DNA of 64,000 nt from an uncultured Alphaproteobacteria bacterium (GTDB taxonomy: Bacteria > Pseudomonadota > Alphaproteobacteria > RF32 > CAG-239). Numbering within the stretch: position 1 is the first letter of the stretch; every line of letters starts with the position of its first letter. Shown here piece by piece: positions 43,341 through 51,664 of this stretch. The stretch covers positions 1 through 64,000 of the forward strand of contig CAKQTH010000005.1 of NCBI GenBank assembly GCA_934276635.1, read 5' to 3'. A program made the position numbers and the translations under genes. The notes under the pieces were generated by a model, which did no database searches, had not been told where the DNA came from, and worked only from the letters and a program-made list of their open reading frames with translations.

Positions 43341-44549
43341 TTATTTGTTTTTACATAACAAAAACACAATACCCTTGACCGGTGCACCGTTTTCGGTTCT
43401 TATGGTTGATTTTTGTTTTTCAACAACGGTAAAATGATTTTTCTCTGTCAAATCAACAATATATCTTTCAGAATGCTGAAATCTGCCGGATCTGTGCTGC
43501 ACAAAATTTTCAGCCCCGCTGTTTTCGGTTATCGAAAATATGAAATAACCGCCCTGTTTCAAAGCATTACAAGCCTTTGAAAATACATTATCAAGCTCAG
43601 AAAAATAAGTCAAAACATCTGCGGCGCAAATCAGCCCGAATACATTGTTTTTTGCGCTGAGAGAGGACTCGGCGTCAGAGTTTATCAGTTTGAAATATAT
43701 ATGTTTTTTCTCTGCTTCTTTCAGCATATTTGCAGAAATATCAATCCCGATAAGGCCGCCGAATGACGCATATTCTTTTAAATATTTACCGCAAAGGCCG
43801 GTTCCGCAGCCCAAATCGAGCACTTTTGTTTTTTTGATTTTGTGTTTGCGCAATATTTGTGCAACAATTTCAGGGGTTTGATAGCTTAAATCGCTCAAAG
43901 TTTTTTCAAATTCAGGAGCAAAGGCGTCGAATATTTCGCGAATCCCGCCAAAGCCGTTACTGTCTGCCGCCTGATTTCCGACAATAGCGCCAGCCATATA
44001 TTCAACCAGCTGATTATCGGGATATTTTTTCAACCATTTTTCAGCATATTTCAATACGATATCGGTATTTTGTTCAAGTGAAATCTCATATAGCAAATAC
44101 CCCAAATTAAGCTGGTGCGCAACATCTTTTCCATCTGACAGTTCGACAGCCTTAAATCCGTACTTTATCGCCTCTTCCGGCTTTGAAAGCTTTTGGCAGC
44201 ATTGGCTCAGCCAGTTATACACCCAGGAATCAGCCTGATTTTGCTCAATCAAATTTTCAAAACATTCGGCCGCTTTGGCATAATCTTCCGTTTCAAAATA
44301 TGTTTGTCCGGCCAGCAGGTCGTTTTCATAATCAAATTTATTCTTTAACAAATCTATATAATATATTGTTTTTGAATATTTATTAAGCATAAAATTGCAA
44401 TTTGCGCAATTTATTAATGCCGTGACATTATTGCGATTATGTTTGAGCGCGGCAATATAGAACTTTAGCGCCTTACGATACTTTTTTTGCAAATAAAGTT
44501 TGTTTCCGCATAAAATATTTTTTTCTGCATTTTGCCTTAAATCAAACAC
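43341..44549 (-). CDS. TPR-repeat protein fused to a class I SAM methyltransferase, shorter paralogue
   Basis: A 402-residue protein with the same plan as the one at 5982-7724. Residues 1-190 hold about four TPR-type helix pairs. Residues 205-400 form the methyltransferase: FDAFAPEFEKTLSDLSY, motif I VLDLGCGTGLCGKYL near 243, GIDISANMLKEAEK near 266, CAADVLTYFSELD near 310, and the ending SGRFQHSERYIVDLTEKNHF near 355. It shares FDAFAxxxxxxL, the CAADVLxY segment and SGR(Y/F)xHSxxYI with the longer paralogue, so these may mark the substrate pocket. Acceptor unknown. Confidence 0.83.
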   Translation of the reverse strand: MFDLRQNAEKNILCGNKLYLQKKYRKALKFYIAALKHNRNNVTALINCANCNFMLNKYSKTIYYIDLLKNKFDYENDLLAGQTYFETEDYAKAAECFENLIEQNQADSWVYNWLSQCCQKLSKPEEAIKYGFKAVELSDGKDVAHQLNLGYLLYEISLEQNTDIVLKYAEKWLKKYPDNQLVEYMAGAIVGNQAADSNGFGGIREIFDAFAPEFEKTLSDLSYQTPEIVAQILRKHKIKKTKVLDLGCGTGLCGKYLKEYASFGGLIGIDISANMLKEAEKKHIYFKLINSDAESSLSAKNNVFGLICAADVLTYFSELDNVFSKACNALKQGGYFIFSITENSGAENFVQHRSGRFQHSERYIVDLTEKNHFTVVEKQKSTIRTENGAPVKGIVFLLCKNK

Positions 44550-44606
44550 TTAATCAATCTCCCGTAATTATATTGAAAAAAATATCATTTTTTTGTAAAA
44601 AAACTA

Positions 44607-44635
44607 TTGACGAGACAAAAAATATATTATATGTA
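44607..44635 (+). promoter_or_regulatory. Promoter of tRNA-Leu
   Basis: TTGACG (44607-44612) and TATGTA (44630-44635) are 17 bp apart, about 15 bp before the tRNA. Confidence 0.6.
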
Positions 44636-44649
44636 TGCACTTACCTTAT

Positions 44650-44735
44650 GGGGGTGTGGCGGAACTGGTAGACGCGCTAGACTCAAAATCTTGTTGCCTC
44701 AGGCAGTGGGAGTTCAAGTCTCCCCACCCCTACCA
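44650..44735 (+). tRNA. tRNA-Leu (anticodon CAA)
   Basis: An 86-nt class II tRNA with an encoded CCA. The acceptor stem GGGGGTG pairs with CACCCCT (first pair G-U). The anticodon loop CTCAAAA gives CAA, which reads TTG codons. A long variable arm (TTGTTGCCTCAGGCAGT region) and T-loop GTTCAAGTC confirm a leucine tRNA. Confidence 0.95.
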
Positions 44736-44740
44736 ATACG

Positions 44741-44776
44741 AAAGGCTTGTAAATCAAAGATTTGCAAGCCTTTTTT
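44741..44776 (+). terminator. Terminator of tRNA-Leu
   Basis: AAAGGCTTG (44741-44749) pairs with CAAGCCTTT (44765-44773), with AAATC/GATTT pairing inside, then T. Confidence 0.9.
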
Positions 44777-44793
44777 GTTGCGTAAAACATCGC

Positions 44794-44827
44794 AAAAAAA
44801 ACGGGCAGAAAATTCCACCCGTTTTTT
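44794..44827 (-). terminator. Terminator of the DUF4139 gene
   Basis: AAAACGGG (44798-44805) pairs with CCCGTTTT (44818-44825), A run on the left giving T on the minus strand. Confidence 0.85.
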
Positions 44828-44840
44828 GTTTTTTTACAAA

Positions 44841-46262
44841 CTATTTTCCGTAAATAATCTGCACGCCGAAATTAAGCTCAACCGATTTGTCGGCCTCAAC
44901 CTTAAATTTCCACTCATTGCGGCGGATATCCTTGCTCTCGCCCGGCATATTTTCGCTCAAAATTTTGTATTGAGCCGGAAAACTCTGCTTGAACACAACA
45001 TCGACATCTTTGTCCGAAGAGTTTGTAAACTTCACTTTCGCTTCAAATTCGCTCACATTTTCCGAAACCTTGCGGTTAGAGGTGATAGAACCGGACGCAA
45101 ACACATCAAACGCATCGCCGAGATTGAGTTTCAGCTCTTCGTTCTTCGGAGTGTGAGAAATACGATCTTCTCCGATAAACTGCAGATTTCCGTCCTTGTC
45201 GCGCTGATAAAATCTGACTGTTCCGGACGGAAGAGGAATCCCCAAATTGTCTTCGGTCGAATTGTTGATGACATAGCTTTGCGTCAAGGTCGATTTTTCA
45301 AACGAAGAAGCGCTGTTTTGCCCGAAATACAGCGGAGAATTCAGCACTAAATTTTTGTGATATTTGACCATATCACCCTCAAGCAGGCTCAGCTGTTTAG
45401 TCTGATTTGCCGCCAAATCAACACGGAATGGAATGTTATACATATGATATCCGGCAAGAGACTGTTCGTCCGGCATTGCGGCAGCTTCCGCAATCGTATC
45501 CATTGTATTTGCGGCCATTGCCATCATTCGCATACCTTTTGCCATAATCGGGCGTGCGATTTGTTCGTTCACATTGCCGGCAACAAAGCTGATTTTTGCA
45601 TTTTTATAATCAATACCGGAGACATTGTTAACGGTTACCCAGCCTTTTAGGTTAAGCTCGCTGTCCGACAGCAAAGTTGCGACATAGTTCGAATCCCAGC
45701 TCAAACCGCCGGTCAGATACATCAGGCTGATTTCCTTTTGTGCTGCGGTTTCGTTCATAATTTTTGCCGCCAAGCTCGGTTTTGCCTGCAAATCTGCCGG
45801 AATTTCCGGATAAATTATGCGTCCGTTGAACGACGGATCAATTCCGTAAGAAAACTTGAGAACCGGAGTGCCGTAACTTTGGCTAACAATTTCGGCATCA
45901 GAGAACACCGTTTCGCCGGTTTTCGGATTTTCAACCGCGGTTTTAACCTTTTTGCCGACATATTTTTGCATCAGATTTTGTGCAGTAATCAGATTATAGT
46001 CATAGTTCTGTTCCAGAACATTTACTCCCACAGCCAGCAAAACCGCCGTTTCCGGACGCATTCTTTCGGCCACCCCCTCAAACGAAAGTTCGCTTTCTCC
46101 GGCTGGAAGATAAATATTTCTGGAATCTTTGACCAATGCCATATTTTTATAAACGCTTATCTGCGTGTCGGTTCTTTGGCTTTCATTAACCGCAATTTCC
46201 GCAGCGCCGGCAGCGTATGCAGCCATTGACAGAGCAGTTGTAAGACACAAAAGTTTTTTCAT
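44841..46262 (-). CDS. Periplasmic or outer-membrane DUF4139-domain protein
   Basis: A 473-residue protein with a signal peptide (MKKLLCLTTALSMAAYAAGA). The mature protein follows the DUF4139 pattern: ISVYKNMALVKDSRNIYLPAGES near residue 36, a middle helical stretch, MYLTGGLSWDSNYVATL near 200 and the C-terminal beta domain with PLPSGTVRFYQRDKDGNLQFIGEDRISHTPK near 345. The family is widespread and mostly uncharacterised. It is the last of three minus-strand genes before tRNA-Leu, 12 bp after a small gene. Role not known. Confidence 0.85.
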   Translation of the reverse strand: MKKLLCLTTALSMAAYAAGAAEIAVNESQRTDTQISVYKNMALVKDSRNIYLPAGESELSFEGVAERMRPETAVLLAVGVNVLEQNYDYNLITAQNLMQKYVGKKVKTAVENPKTGETVFSDAEIVSQSYGTPVLKFSYGIDPSFNGRIIYPEIPADLQAKPSLAAKIMNETAAQKEISLMYLTGGLSWDSNYVATLLSDSELNLKGWVTVNNVSGIDYKNAKISFVAGNVNEQIARPIMAKGMRMMAMAANTMDTIAEAAAMPDEQSLAGYHMYNIPFRVDLAANQTKQLSLLEGDMVKYHKNLVLNSPLYFGQNSASSFEKSTLTQSYVINNSTEDNLGIPLPSGTVRFYQRDKDGNLQFIGEDRISHTPKNEELKLNLGDAFDVFASGSITSNRKVSENVSEFEAKVKFTNSSDKDVDVVFKQSFPAQYKILSENMPGESKDIRRNEWKFKVEADKSVELNFGVQIIYGK

Positions 46263-46274
46263 CTTATATCCCCT

Positions 46275-46568
46275 TTATAATAGTTTGGCTTCATAAACAT
46301 AAACAATTTCAGACTTTTCGTTTGCGGGCGGAAGATTCATTTCGCACACGAGCAGAGTCTTCAATTTTGAAAGTTTTTCAATTATTTGCGGCTCAATATC
46401 ACACAGACCGACCGCGTTTTCAGATGTTCGATAAACCCAAAGCGTGTTTTCTGCCTTATCGACTTCAAACATCGGGTTTTCGGGTTCGACTTCCGCCGCA
46501 AAGATAAGGAGCATAATCTCCCCGTCTTCATTCGTCACAAAATCGAACATTTGATACAAGTCGTCCAT
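46275..46568 (-). CDS. Small conserved-looking protein of unknown function
   Basis: A 97-residue acidic protein without signal or membrane segment. It reads as alternating strands and helices (GEIMLLIFAAEVEPENPMFEVD, TLWVYRTSENAVGL, TLLVCEMNLPP, IVYVYEAKLL). I do not recognise a family. The ATG at 46568 sits after GAGG; the GTG at 46580 is the longer alternative. It lies between a Skp-like gene and the DUF4139 gene with short gaps, so it is likely cotranscribed with both. Confidence 0.65.
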   Translation of the reverse strand: MDDLYQMFDFVTNEDGEIMLLIFAAEVEPENPMFEVDKAENTLWVYRTSENAVGLCDIEPQIIEKLSKLKTLLVCEMNLPPANEKSEIVYVYEAKLL

Positions 46569-46587
46569 ATATATAGTCACCTCAAAC

Positions 46588-47112
46588 TTATTTTACAGCG
46601 TTCAAAACATCATCCGTAATATCAACAACATCGGCAGTTTTTACGGCAATCGAATTCATCGAAAAGACGGCATTAACATTTTTTTTGTTAGCGACTTCAA
46701 CCAAAGCGGCATTAATTTTTTCTCCGGCATCTTTGAGCGCCTGTTGATATTCTTCGATCAAATCATTGCGTTTAAGCGACAATGAGTTTAGATACACTTC
46801 CGAATATTCTGCTTTTGCTTTTTTATCTTTCATTTTATTCAATTTGTCAACAGCTGCATCAACCTGTTCGGAAAGTTGCGCAATTTTCGCATCATAATTT
46901 TGGCGGATAGAAACCAGATTCGGAGACATCGCAACCAGTTTGCTCACATCATAAACATATACAACGCGGTTTGCCTCAATTTGCTGCTGAAGTGAATGAA
47001 TTTTAGCGCAGTGAACAATGCTTATAACAAACAAAATTGCCGCAATCACGGCAAATACAACGGTTTTATCAATTTTTTGACACAGGGTGTAAAGTTTTTT
47101 TTCTTTTTTCAT
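46588..47112 (-). CDS. Membrane-anchored Skp/OmpH-like coiled-coil protein
   Basis: A 174-residue protein. A basic N-terminus is followed by one membrane segment (VVFAVIAAILFVISIVHC) near residues 18-36. A strand VVYVYDVSKLVAMSPNL near 50 leads to two long charged helices (residues 70-140), then ALVEVANKKNVNAVFSMNSIAVKTADVVDITDDVLNAV. This is the Skp/OmpH plan (strand, coiled-coil tentacle, strand pair with DIT), but tethered to the inner membrane instead of having a cleaved signal. Skp proteins hold unfolded outer-membrane proteins. A similar anchored protein is at 60927-61388. It lies directly upstream of the adhesin terminator, next to a large outer-membrane cargo; the link is inference. 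Confidence 0.7.
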   Translation of the reverse strand: MKKEKKLYTLCQKIDKTVVFAVIAAILFVISIVHCAKIHSLQQQIEANRVVYVYDVSKLVAMSPNLVSIRQNYDAKIAQLSEQVDAAVDKLNKMKDKKAKAEYSEVYLNSLSLKRNDLIEEYQQALKDAGEKINAALVEVANKKNVNAVFSMNSIAVKTADVVDITDDVLNAVK

Positions 47113-47126
47113 AAACAGCTCCTATA

Positions 47127-47167
47127 TAAAAAAAGACCTTGAGCGGATTTCTCCGTCCAAGGCCTTG
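47127..47167 (-). terminator. Terminator of the adhesin gene
   Basis: CCTTG (47137-47141) pairs with CAAGG (47158-47162), extended by AAG/CTT outside and CGGA/TCCG inside. A T run follows on the minus strand. Confidence 0.8.
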
Positions 47168-47178
47168 TAGTGTTCATA

Positions 47179-49599
47179 TTACCAAGAATATGTGATACCT
47201 GCACGATATGCAGCATTCGAGGAGTTGCCCCAAGAAGCGCCGATATTGAGCATTACATTGTCGTTAATCCAGTGGAAACCACCGAGTGCAGCCGCAGTAT
47301 GACCTTCATACGCACCTGTACCGAACGAAATTTGAGTATCACCGGTTGCGCGAGCATTCGGAACGAGAGCCGATAAAGCAGCCATTTCAGCCATACCGGC
47401 TTGGAAATCTTTCTTCAAGCTCTTAACATCGTTATCTAGGCTGTACAATTTTTCATCAATCGATTTAACAGCATCAGACAGATTTGTCGTACCTGCAGCA
47501 TAATGAGTTGTAGCCATTGTCGGAACAACATCTCCCAGAGCAGTGTTGATTGCGTCAATGTTTGCATTTACGGTAGCGTCAGCGGCAACACCGTTAAATG
47601 TTGTAGTTGTAGCAGTTCCGATGTTTGAAGCAACCTGAGAAAGGGCAGTCGACAAATCTTTTCCTGCAATACCCGCATTGGTGTATTCAACAGCCATTGT
47701 ATTTGTCATAGCCGTTCTGTTACCGATTGCGTTATCAAGGCTTACAAGATGATCTTCAACTGTTGTACCTCTTGCAAGGTTTGTGCCATTACCAACAGTA
47801 GAGGCAGCGCTGTTTACAGAGCCGTCAGCATTAGCCAAACCATGGATCTTGCCCAAAGTCTTGTCAATGCCTTGCAAAGCATCAGAAATTGTCCCAACTG
47901 TTATATTTCCACCATTTGTGAAGTTTGTGCTTGTTGTTAAAGCAGAAACATCACCGATTGTATTCAAAGCGCCCGTAATTGTAGATGGTGTAGAACCATC
48001 AGCACCCTTTGTTGTGCCGGTATATTTCGCATTTTCGGCAGAAGCCATAACAGTCGCGGTTGTAGCCAACGCTGCGGCATCGCCAGCACCAGTAACAGCC
48101 GTTGCGCCATTGTCAATTGATTTAACAACTGTTGCCCCATCAAATGTCATACCGTTTGTAGAACTCAAAGTTGTCAAACCATCAACTGTCAATGTGTCAT
48201 TCAAAGTAGCAGCTCCTGTTACACCGAGTGTGCCACCAACAGTGGTGTTTTTAAGAGATGTATCACCTGTTACAGTGAGTGCGTCATTAACAGTCGTAGC
48301 GCCGTTCAATGTTGTTTCACCAGCAACTGTCAATGTGTCGTCCAAAGTAGCAGCTCCTGTTACACCGAGTGTGCCACCAACAGTGGTATTACCTGTTACA
48401 CCGAGTGTGCCACCAACAGTTGTATTTGCAAGCGTTGTGTCGCCTGTTACTCCCAATGTGCCGCCAACAGTTGTATTTGCAAGCGTTGTGTCGCCTGTTA
48501 CTCCCAATGTGCCGCCAACAGTGGTATTACCTGTTACACCGAGTGTGCCACCAACAGAAATATTATCTTGGAATGTCTGATCACCTGTAAAGGTATTTCC
48601 TCCAGCAAGATTAGCTTTCTCTGTATCCAATTCGCTTAAAGCTCCGCCGATTGTTGTTGATGAAATATTCCCAGCCGGTGTAAACTTAGCACTTTCAGCA
48701 TTTTCACGAATAGAGTTCAAAACAGAACCAGCCGTATCAACATCACCATTTAATTTATCAATAGCGTCCTTATTCGCCGTAATATTAGTTTTATTTTCAT
48801 TTATAGCAGTTGCGTTATTTGCAATAGCAGTTGTGTTATCTGCAACATCTTTTACCAAACCGCTCGAAGCATCACCAACGGTTGTTTTCAAATCTGCAAC
48901 ATCTTTTACCAAACCGCTAGATGCATCACCAACGGTTGTTTTCAAAGTCGCTATATCATTCTTATTTGTAGTGATTTGAGCAACACCTTCTGTTGTGATT
49001 CCAGAATCTGCCGCAGCCTGCTGGTTAGCTGTCAGAGTATTCTGTTTTCCGGCAAGACCGTCTGTCAGCTCTGTCTTTGTGGCATAATTTGTTGCCAAGT
49101 CAGTTGTTGTTGTGTAGTTTGCATTGTTTGCTGTGATTGCATCGCTGATAGCGGTGTTCATATCAGTTGTATTGGTATAGGAGGCCAACTTTGCATCAAT
49201 AGCTGTGTTAACATCGGAAGAGGTCTGATAGCCAGCGTTTTCCAATGTCGTAATTCTGCCTGTTGCGGCAGTCAAATCGCTTTGGTTCGCTTTTTCACCA
49301 ACAGTTGTTTGCAAAGTAGTGATAGCATTTTTATTTGTTTCTATATCTGCGGTATTTGTGTTAATGGCAGCAGCCAAAGCTTGACCTTCTGCTTTTGTTG
49401 TATAATCCGCTTGAGTTGTGTTTGTGGTATCGCCTGAGCTTGCTCCGCCCCAGATGGTTGCGCCCGTAACGGAAACATCAGCAGCGTTTGCAACACCTGC
49501 CGCCATCAAAGCCGCAGCATTGATAGCCAAACATTTCAGCAAAACAGATTTATAACGTCTTTTTAAGATCGTTAGTCCAGTTCTTGACAATTTTAACAT
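47179..49599 (-). CDS. Trimeric autotransporter adhesin (YadA-like)
   Basis: An 806-residue surface protein. The N-terminus has an extended signal region (residues 1-40: basic LKRRYKSVLLKC then NAAALMAAGVANAADV). A passenger follows with stalk-like repeats rich in Thr, Ala, Asn and Gly: TTVGDASSGLVKDVAD repeated in tandem near 225-260 and VGGTLGVTG units near 350-460. The C-terminal 70 residues form the YadA anchor: a coiled coil DVKSLKKDFQAGMAEMAALSAL, then four beta strands ending in YSW. Three subunits would form a barrel in the outer membrane that carries the passenger outside. The start at 49599 follows AAGGAGAAAAAT; a frame extends upstream to 49710 without a site. No Ser-rich head family is recognisable, so the ligand is unknown. 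Confidence 0.9.
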   Translation of the reverse strand: MLKLSRTGLTILKRRYKSVLLKCLAINAAALMAAGVANAADVSVTGATIWGGASSGDTTNTTQADYTTKAEGQALAAAINTNTADIETNKNAITTLQTTVGEKANQSDLTAATGRITTLENAGYQTSSDVNTAIDAKLASYTNTTDMNTAISDAITANNANYTTTTDLATNYATKTELTDGLAGKQNTLTANQQAAADSGITTEGVAQITTNKNDIATLKTTVGDASSGLVKDVADLKTTVGDASSGLVKDVADNTTAIANNATAINENKTNITANKDAIDKLNGDVDTAGSVLNSIRENAESAKFTPAGNISSTTIGGALSELDTEKANLAGGNTFTGDQTFQDNISVGGTLGVTGNTTVGGTLGVTGDTTLANTTVGGTLGVTGDTTLANTTVGGTLGVTGNTTVGGTLGVTGAATLDDTLTVAGETTLNGATTVNDALTVTGDTSLKNTTVGGTLGVTGAATLNDTLTVDGLTTLSSTNGMTFDGATVVKSIDNGATAVTGAGDAAALATTATVMASAENAKYTGTTKGADGSTPSTITGALNTIGDVSALTTSTNFTNGGNITVGTISDALQGIDKTLGKIHGLANADGSVNSAASTVGNGTNLARGTTVEDHLVSLDNAIGNRTAMTNTMAVEYTNAGIAGKDLSTALSQVASNIGTATTTTFNGVAADATVNANIDAINTALGDVVPTMATTHYAAGTTNLSDAVKSIDEKLYSLDNDVKSLKKDFQAGMAEMAALSALVPNARATGDTQISFGTGAYEGHTAAALGGFHWINDNVMLNIGASWGNSSNAAYRAGITYSW
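48421..48522 (-). repeat. Exact 51-bp tandem duplication inside the adhesin
   Basis: Bases 48421-48471 and 48472-48522 are identical 51-bp units that encode 17 residues each, including VGGTLGVTGDTTLAN. Related 36-bp and 51-bp units lie across 48195-48560. In-frame copies allow length change by recombination or slippage without breaking the gene. Confidence 0.85.
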
Positions 49600-49664
49600 A
49601 TTTTTCTCCTTGAATTGTCTTGTTGTTGAAGATTTAAAGACAGGCGGAAAGCGTAAAAACTTTA

Positions 49665-49674
49665 CCCCCCCCCC
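49665..49674 (-). promoter_or_regulatory. 10-G run upstream of the adhesin
   Basis: On the minus strand ten G precede TAAAGT, 66 bp before the adhesin ATG. A TTGACA at 49734-49729 lies too far upstream for a normal pair with TAAAGT, and no good -35 sits 17 bp away. The tract resembles the pilin promoters in sequence context (G run followed by TAAA) but the promoter is not clear. Confidence 0.45.
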
Positions 49675-49793
49675 ACGCGCATCTTTCACTTCAACAGTAA
49701 AAACTATCATAAATTGGTTGTCAACACATATTTTTATTGAATATACAGATTTTTATTTGTTATCTCTAATATTTTATTTTTTGAAAAAAATGC

Positions 49794-49822
49794 TTGCAAT
49801 TTTGGAGCACATATAGTATAAA
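49794..49822 (+). promoter_or_regulatory. Promoter of rpmI-rplT
   Basis: TTGCAA (49794-49799) and TATAAA (49817-49822) are 17 bp apart. The leader would be about 79 nt and may hold the L20-dependent control known in other bacteria, but I see no clear structure. Confidence 0.55.
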
Positions 49823-49907
49823 GCGTACCGTATATGGGCGAATCGGGCGAAATTGGCATGCCTGACCGCTCAAAATAACAATCCAACCATTTTTGAAAGG
49901 GATTAAA

Positions 49908-50105
49908 ATGCCGAAATTAAAATCTAACAGCTCCGCTAAAAAACGCTTTGGCATTACCGGAGCCGGAAAGTTGACAAGAAACTTTGCTAACAAAAGACAC
50001 CGCCTCTTTTCTAAACCTACAAAGATGAAAAGAAACGCTCGCGGAACCACTTTGGTCAACGAGTCTGATGTTAAACTCGTTAAACAATTTTTGCCATATT
50101 TGTAG
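49908..50105 (+). CDS. rpmI: 50S ribosomal protein L35
   Basis: A 65-residue basic protein starting MPKLKSNSSAKKRF, the usual L35 beginning, with TGAGKLTRNFANKRHRLFSKP and a C-terminal LVKQFLPYL. The ATG at 49908 follows GAAAGGGATTAAA. It is the first gene of the rpmI-rplT-pheS-pheT unit. infC, the common first gene of this operon, is absent; an adhesin lies there instead. Confidence 0.97.
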   Translation: MPKLKSNSSAKKRFGITGAGKLTRNFANKRHRLFSKPTKMKRNARGTTLVNESDVKLVKQFLPYL

Positions 50106-50117
50106 GAGGAATGAAAG

Positions 50118-50477
50118 ATGTCTCGTGTTAAAAGAGGTGTAACGACTCACGCTCGCCATAAAAAAATCTTGAAATTGGCGAAAGGTTTCAGAGGTCGTTC
50201 TAAAAATGTATTTACAGTAGCTGTTGAAAGAGTTGAAAAGGCTCTCCAATATGCTTATCGCGACAGAAGAGCAAAAAAGAGAAACTTCCGTGCATTGTGG
50301 ATTCAAAGAATCAATGCGGCTACTCGTCTGCACGATATGACCTATTCTCGATTTATCAGCGGGCTCAACAAGGCCGGTATTGAACTTGACCGTAAAGTTC
50401 TCGCTGATATCGCTTTGAAAGAGCCCCAAAATTTTGCCAAACTGGTAGAATCCGCTAAAGCGGCTCTTAAGAAATAA
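50118..50477 (+). CDS. rplT: 50S ribosomal protein L20
   Basis: A 119-residue L20 protein with MSRVKRGVTTHARHKKILK, GRSKNVFTVA, YRDRRAKKRNFRALWIQRINAA and YSRFISGL, all signatures. L20 is needed for early 50S assembly and represses its own operon in several bacteria. It starts 12 bp after rpmI, with GGAGGAATGAAAG before the ATG. Confidence 0.97.
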   Translation: MSRVKRGVTTHARHKKILKLAKGFRGRSKNVFTVAVERVEKALQYAYRDRRAKKRNFRALWIQRINAATRLHDMTYSRFISGLNKAGIELDRKVLADIALKEPQNFAKLVESAKAALKK

Positions 50478-50500
50478 GGTATAGCTACATATAATATATA

Positions 50501-50539
50501 AAGAGTCGTCTGGATTTTTATCCGGTACGGCTCTTTTTC
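50501..50539 (+). terminator. Terminator or attenuator between rplT and pheS
   Basis: AGAGTCGT (50502-50509) pairs with ACGGCTCT (50527-50534), and CTGGAT pairs with ATCCGG inside, then five T. It lies 25 bp before pheS. A pheS promoter downstream is not obvious, so the hairpin may partly read through. No leader peptide rich in Phe is visible. Confidence 0.75.
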
Positions 50540-50563
50540 GTGTAATTTTATAAGGTTTGTGTG

Positions 50564-51664
50564 ATGGAACTTATTGATATAAAAACAAAAATCCTCGATT
50601 CTGTGCAAAATGCCCAAGACTTGAAAGCTCTTGACGATGCCAGAGTCGCCGCAATGGGCAAAAAAGGCGTTATAACCGATATGATGAAAAACCTTACCTC
50701 CCTTTCGGTTGAAGAAAAAAAGGAAATGGGCAAAACCCTTAATCTCCTCAAAATGGAAATTGAAACCGCAATTGAAAACAAAAAAACTCTGCTTGAAAAA
50801 CAGGAACTCGATGCAAAGCTCAAAAATGAATCTATTGATGTTTCGCTGCCTTGCAGACCCGAAACTCTGGGAAAAATCCACCCTGTTTCAAAGATTTATG
50901 AAGAAGTTGTCGCAATTTTTGGACAGATGGGCTTTGAAGTTGCCGAAGGTCCGGATATTGAAGACCAGTTTCATAACTTTAACGCGCTGAATATGCCGGC
51001 AAACCACCCTGCCCGCCAGATGCAGGACACTTTTTATATCAAAAATCCAAACAGTGACGATGCTGACGACAACTATGTGGTCAGAACCCACACTTCGGGT
51101 ATGCAAATCAGAACGATGGAAAGCAAAAAGCCTCCTATCCGCATTATCGCACCGGGGCGCACATACCGCTCCGACTGGGACGCAACACATACCCCGATGT
51201 TTCATCAAGTTGAAGGGCTTGTTATTGATGATCACACCACAATGGCAAACCTCAAAGGCTGTCTTTATGACTTTATTAAGGCGTTTTTCGAGCTCGATGA
51301 AATTCCGGTTCGCTATCGTCCGTCGTTTTTCCCGTTCACAGAACCTTCTGCCGAAATGGATATCGGCTGCTTAAAAACCAAAGACGAGCTCAAAATCGGC
51401 GCCGGAACAGACTGGCTCGAAATTTTGGGCTGCGGTATGGTTCACCCGAATGTTCTGCGCGCCGGCGGCATTGACCCCGACAAATATCAGGGCTTTGCGT
51501 TCGGACTGGGCATCGACAGACTGGCAATGCTGAAATACGGCATTCCTGATTTGAGAACATTCTTTGAATCTGACCTGCGTTGGATGAAACACTATGGATT
51601 TAATCCGCTTGACTTTTCTTCGCTCACCGGCGGATTGAGCAATAATGGAGGAGCAAACCGATGA
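50564..51664 (+). CDS. pheS: Phenylalanyl-tRNA synthetase alpha subunit
   Basis: A 366-residue class II synthetase subunit. The N-terminal coiled coil (residues 1-85) binds tRNA. The catalytic core has HPVSKIYEEVVAIFGQMGFEVAEGPDIE near 106, FNALNMPANHPARQMQDTFYI near 139, RTYRSDWDATHTPMFHQVEGLVID near 205 (motif 2), SFFPFTEPSAEMDI near 252 and AFGLGIDRLAMLKYGI near 312 (motif 3). The ATG at 50564 is preceded in frame by a GTG. It overlaps pheT by 4 bp. Confidence 0.97.
   Translation: MELIDIKTKILDSVQNAQDLKALDDARVAAMGKKGVITDMMKNLTSLSVEEKKEMGKTLNLLKMEIETAIENKKTLLEKQELDAKLKNESIDVSLPCRPETLGKIHPVSKIYEEVVAIFGQMGFEVAEGPDIEDQFHNFNALNMPANHPARQMQDTFYIKNPNSDDADDNYVVRTHTSGMQIRTMESKKPPIRIIAPGRTYRSDWDATHTPMFHQVEGLVIDDHTTMANLKGCLYDFIKAFFELDEIPVRYRPSFFPFTEPSAEMDIGCLKTKDELKIGAGTDWLEILGCGMVHPNVLRAGGIDPDKYQGFAFGLGIDRLAMLKYGIPDLRTFFESDLRWMKHYGFNPLDFSSLTGGLSNNGGANR

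Noticed and set aside
48195..48560. Short regular repeats that could suggest a CRISPR array
   Set aside because: The units are in frame, have no unique spacers, and encode the adhesin stalk.
47783..48580. A 265-codon plus-strand ORF rich in Val and Pro
   Set aside because: Mirror frame of the adhesin repeats; the minus-strand frame has signal, stalk and anchor.
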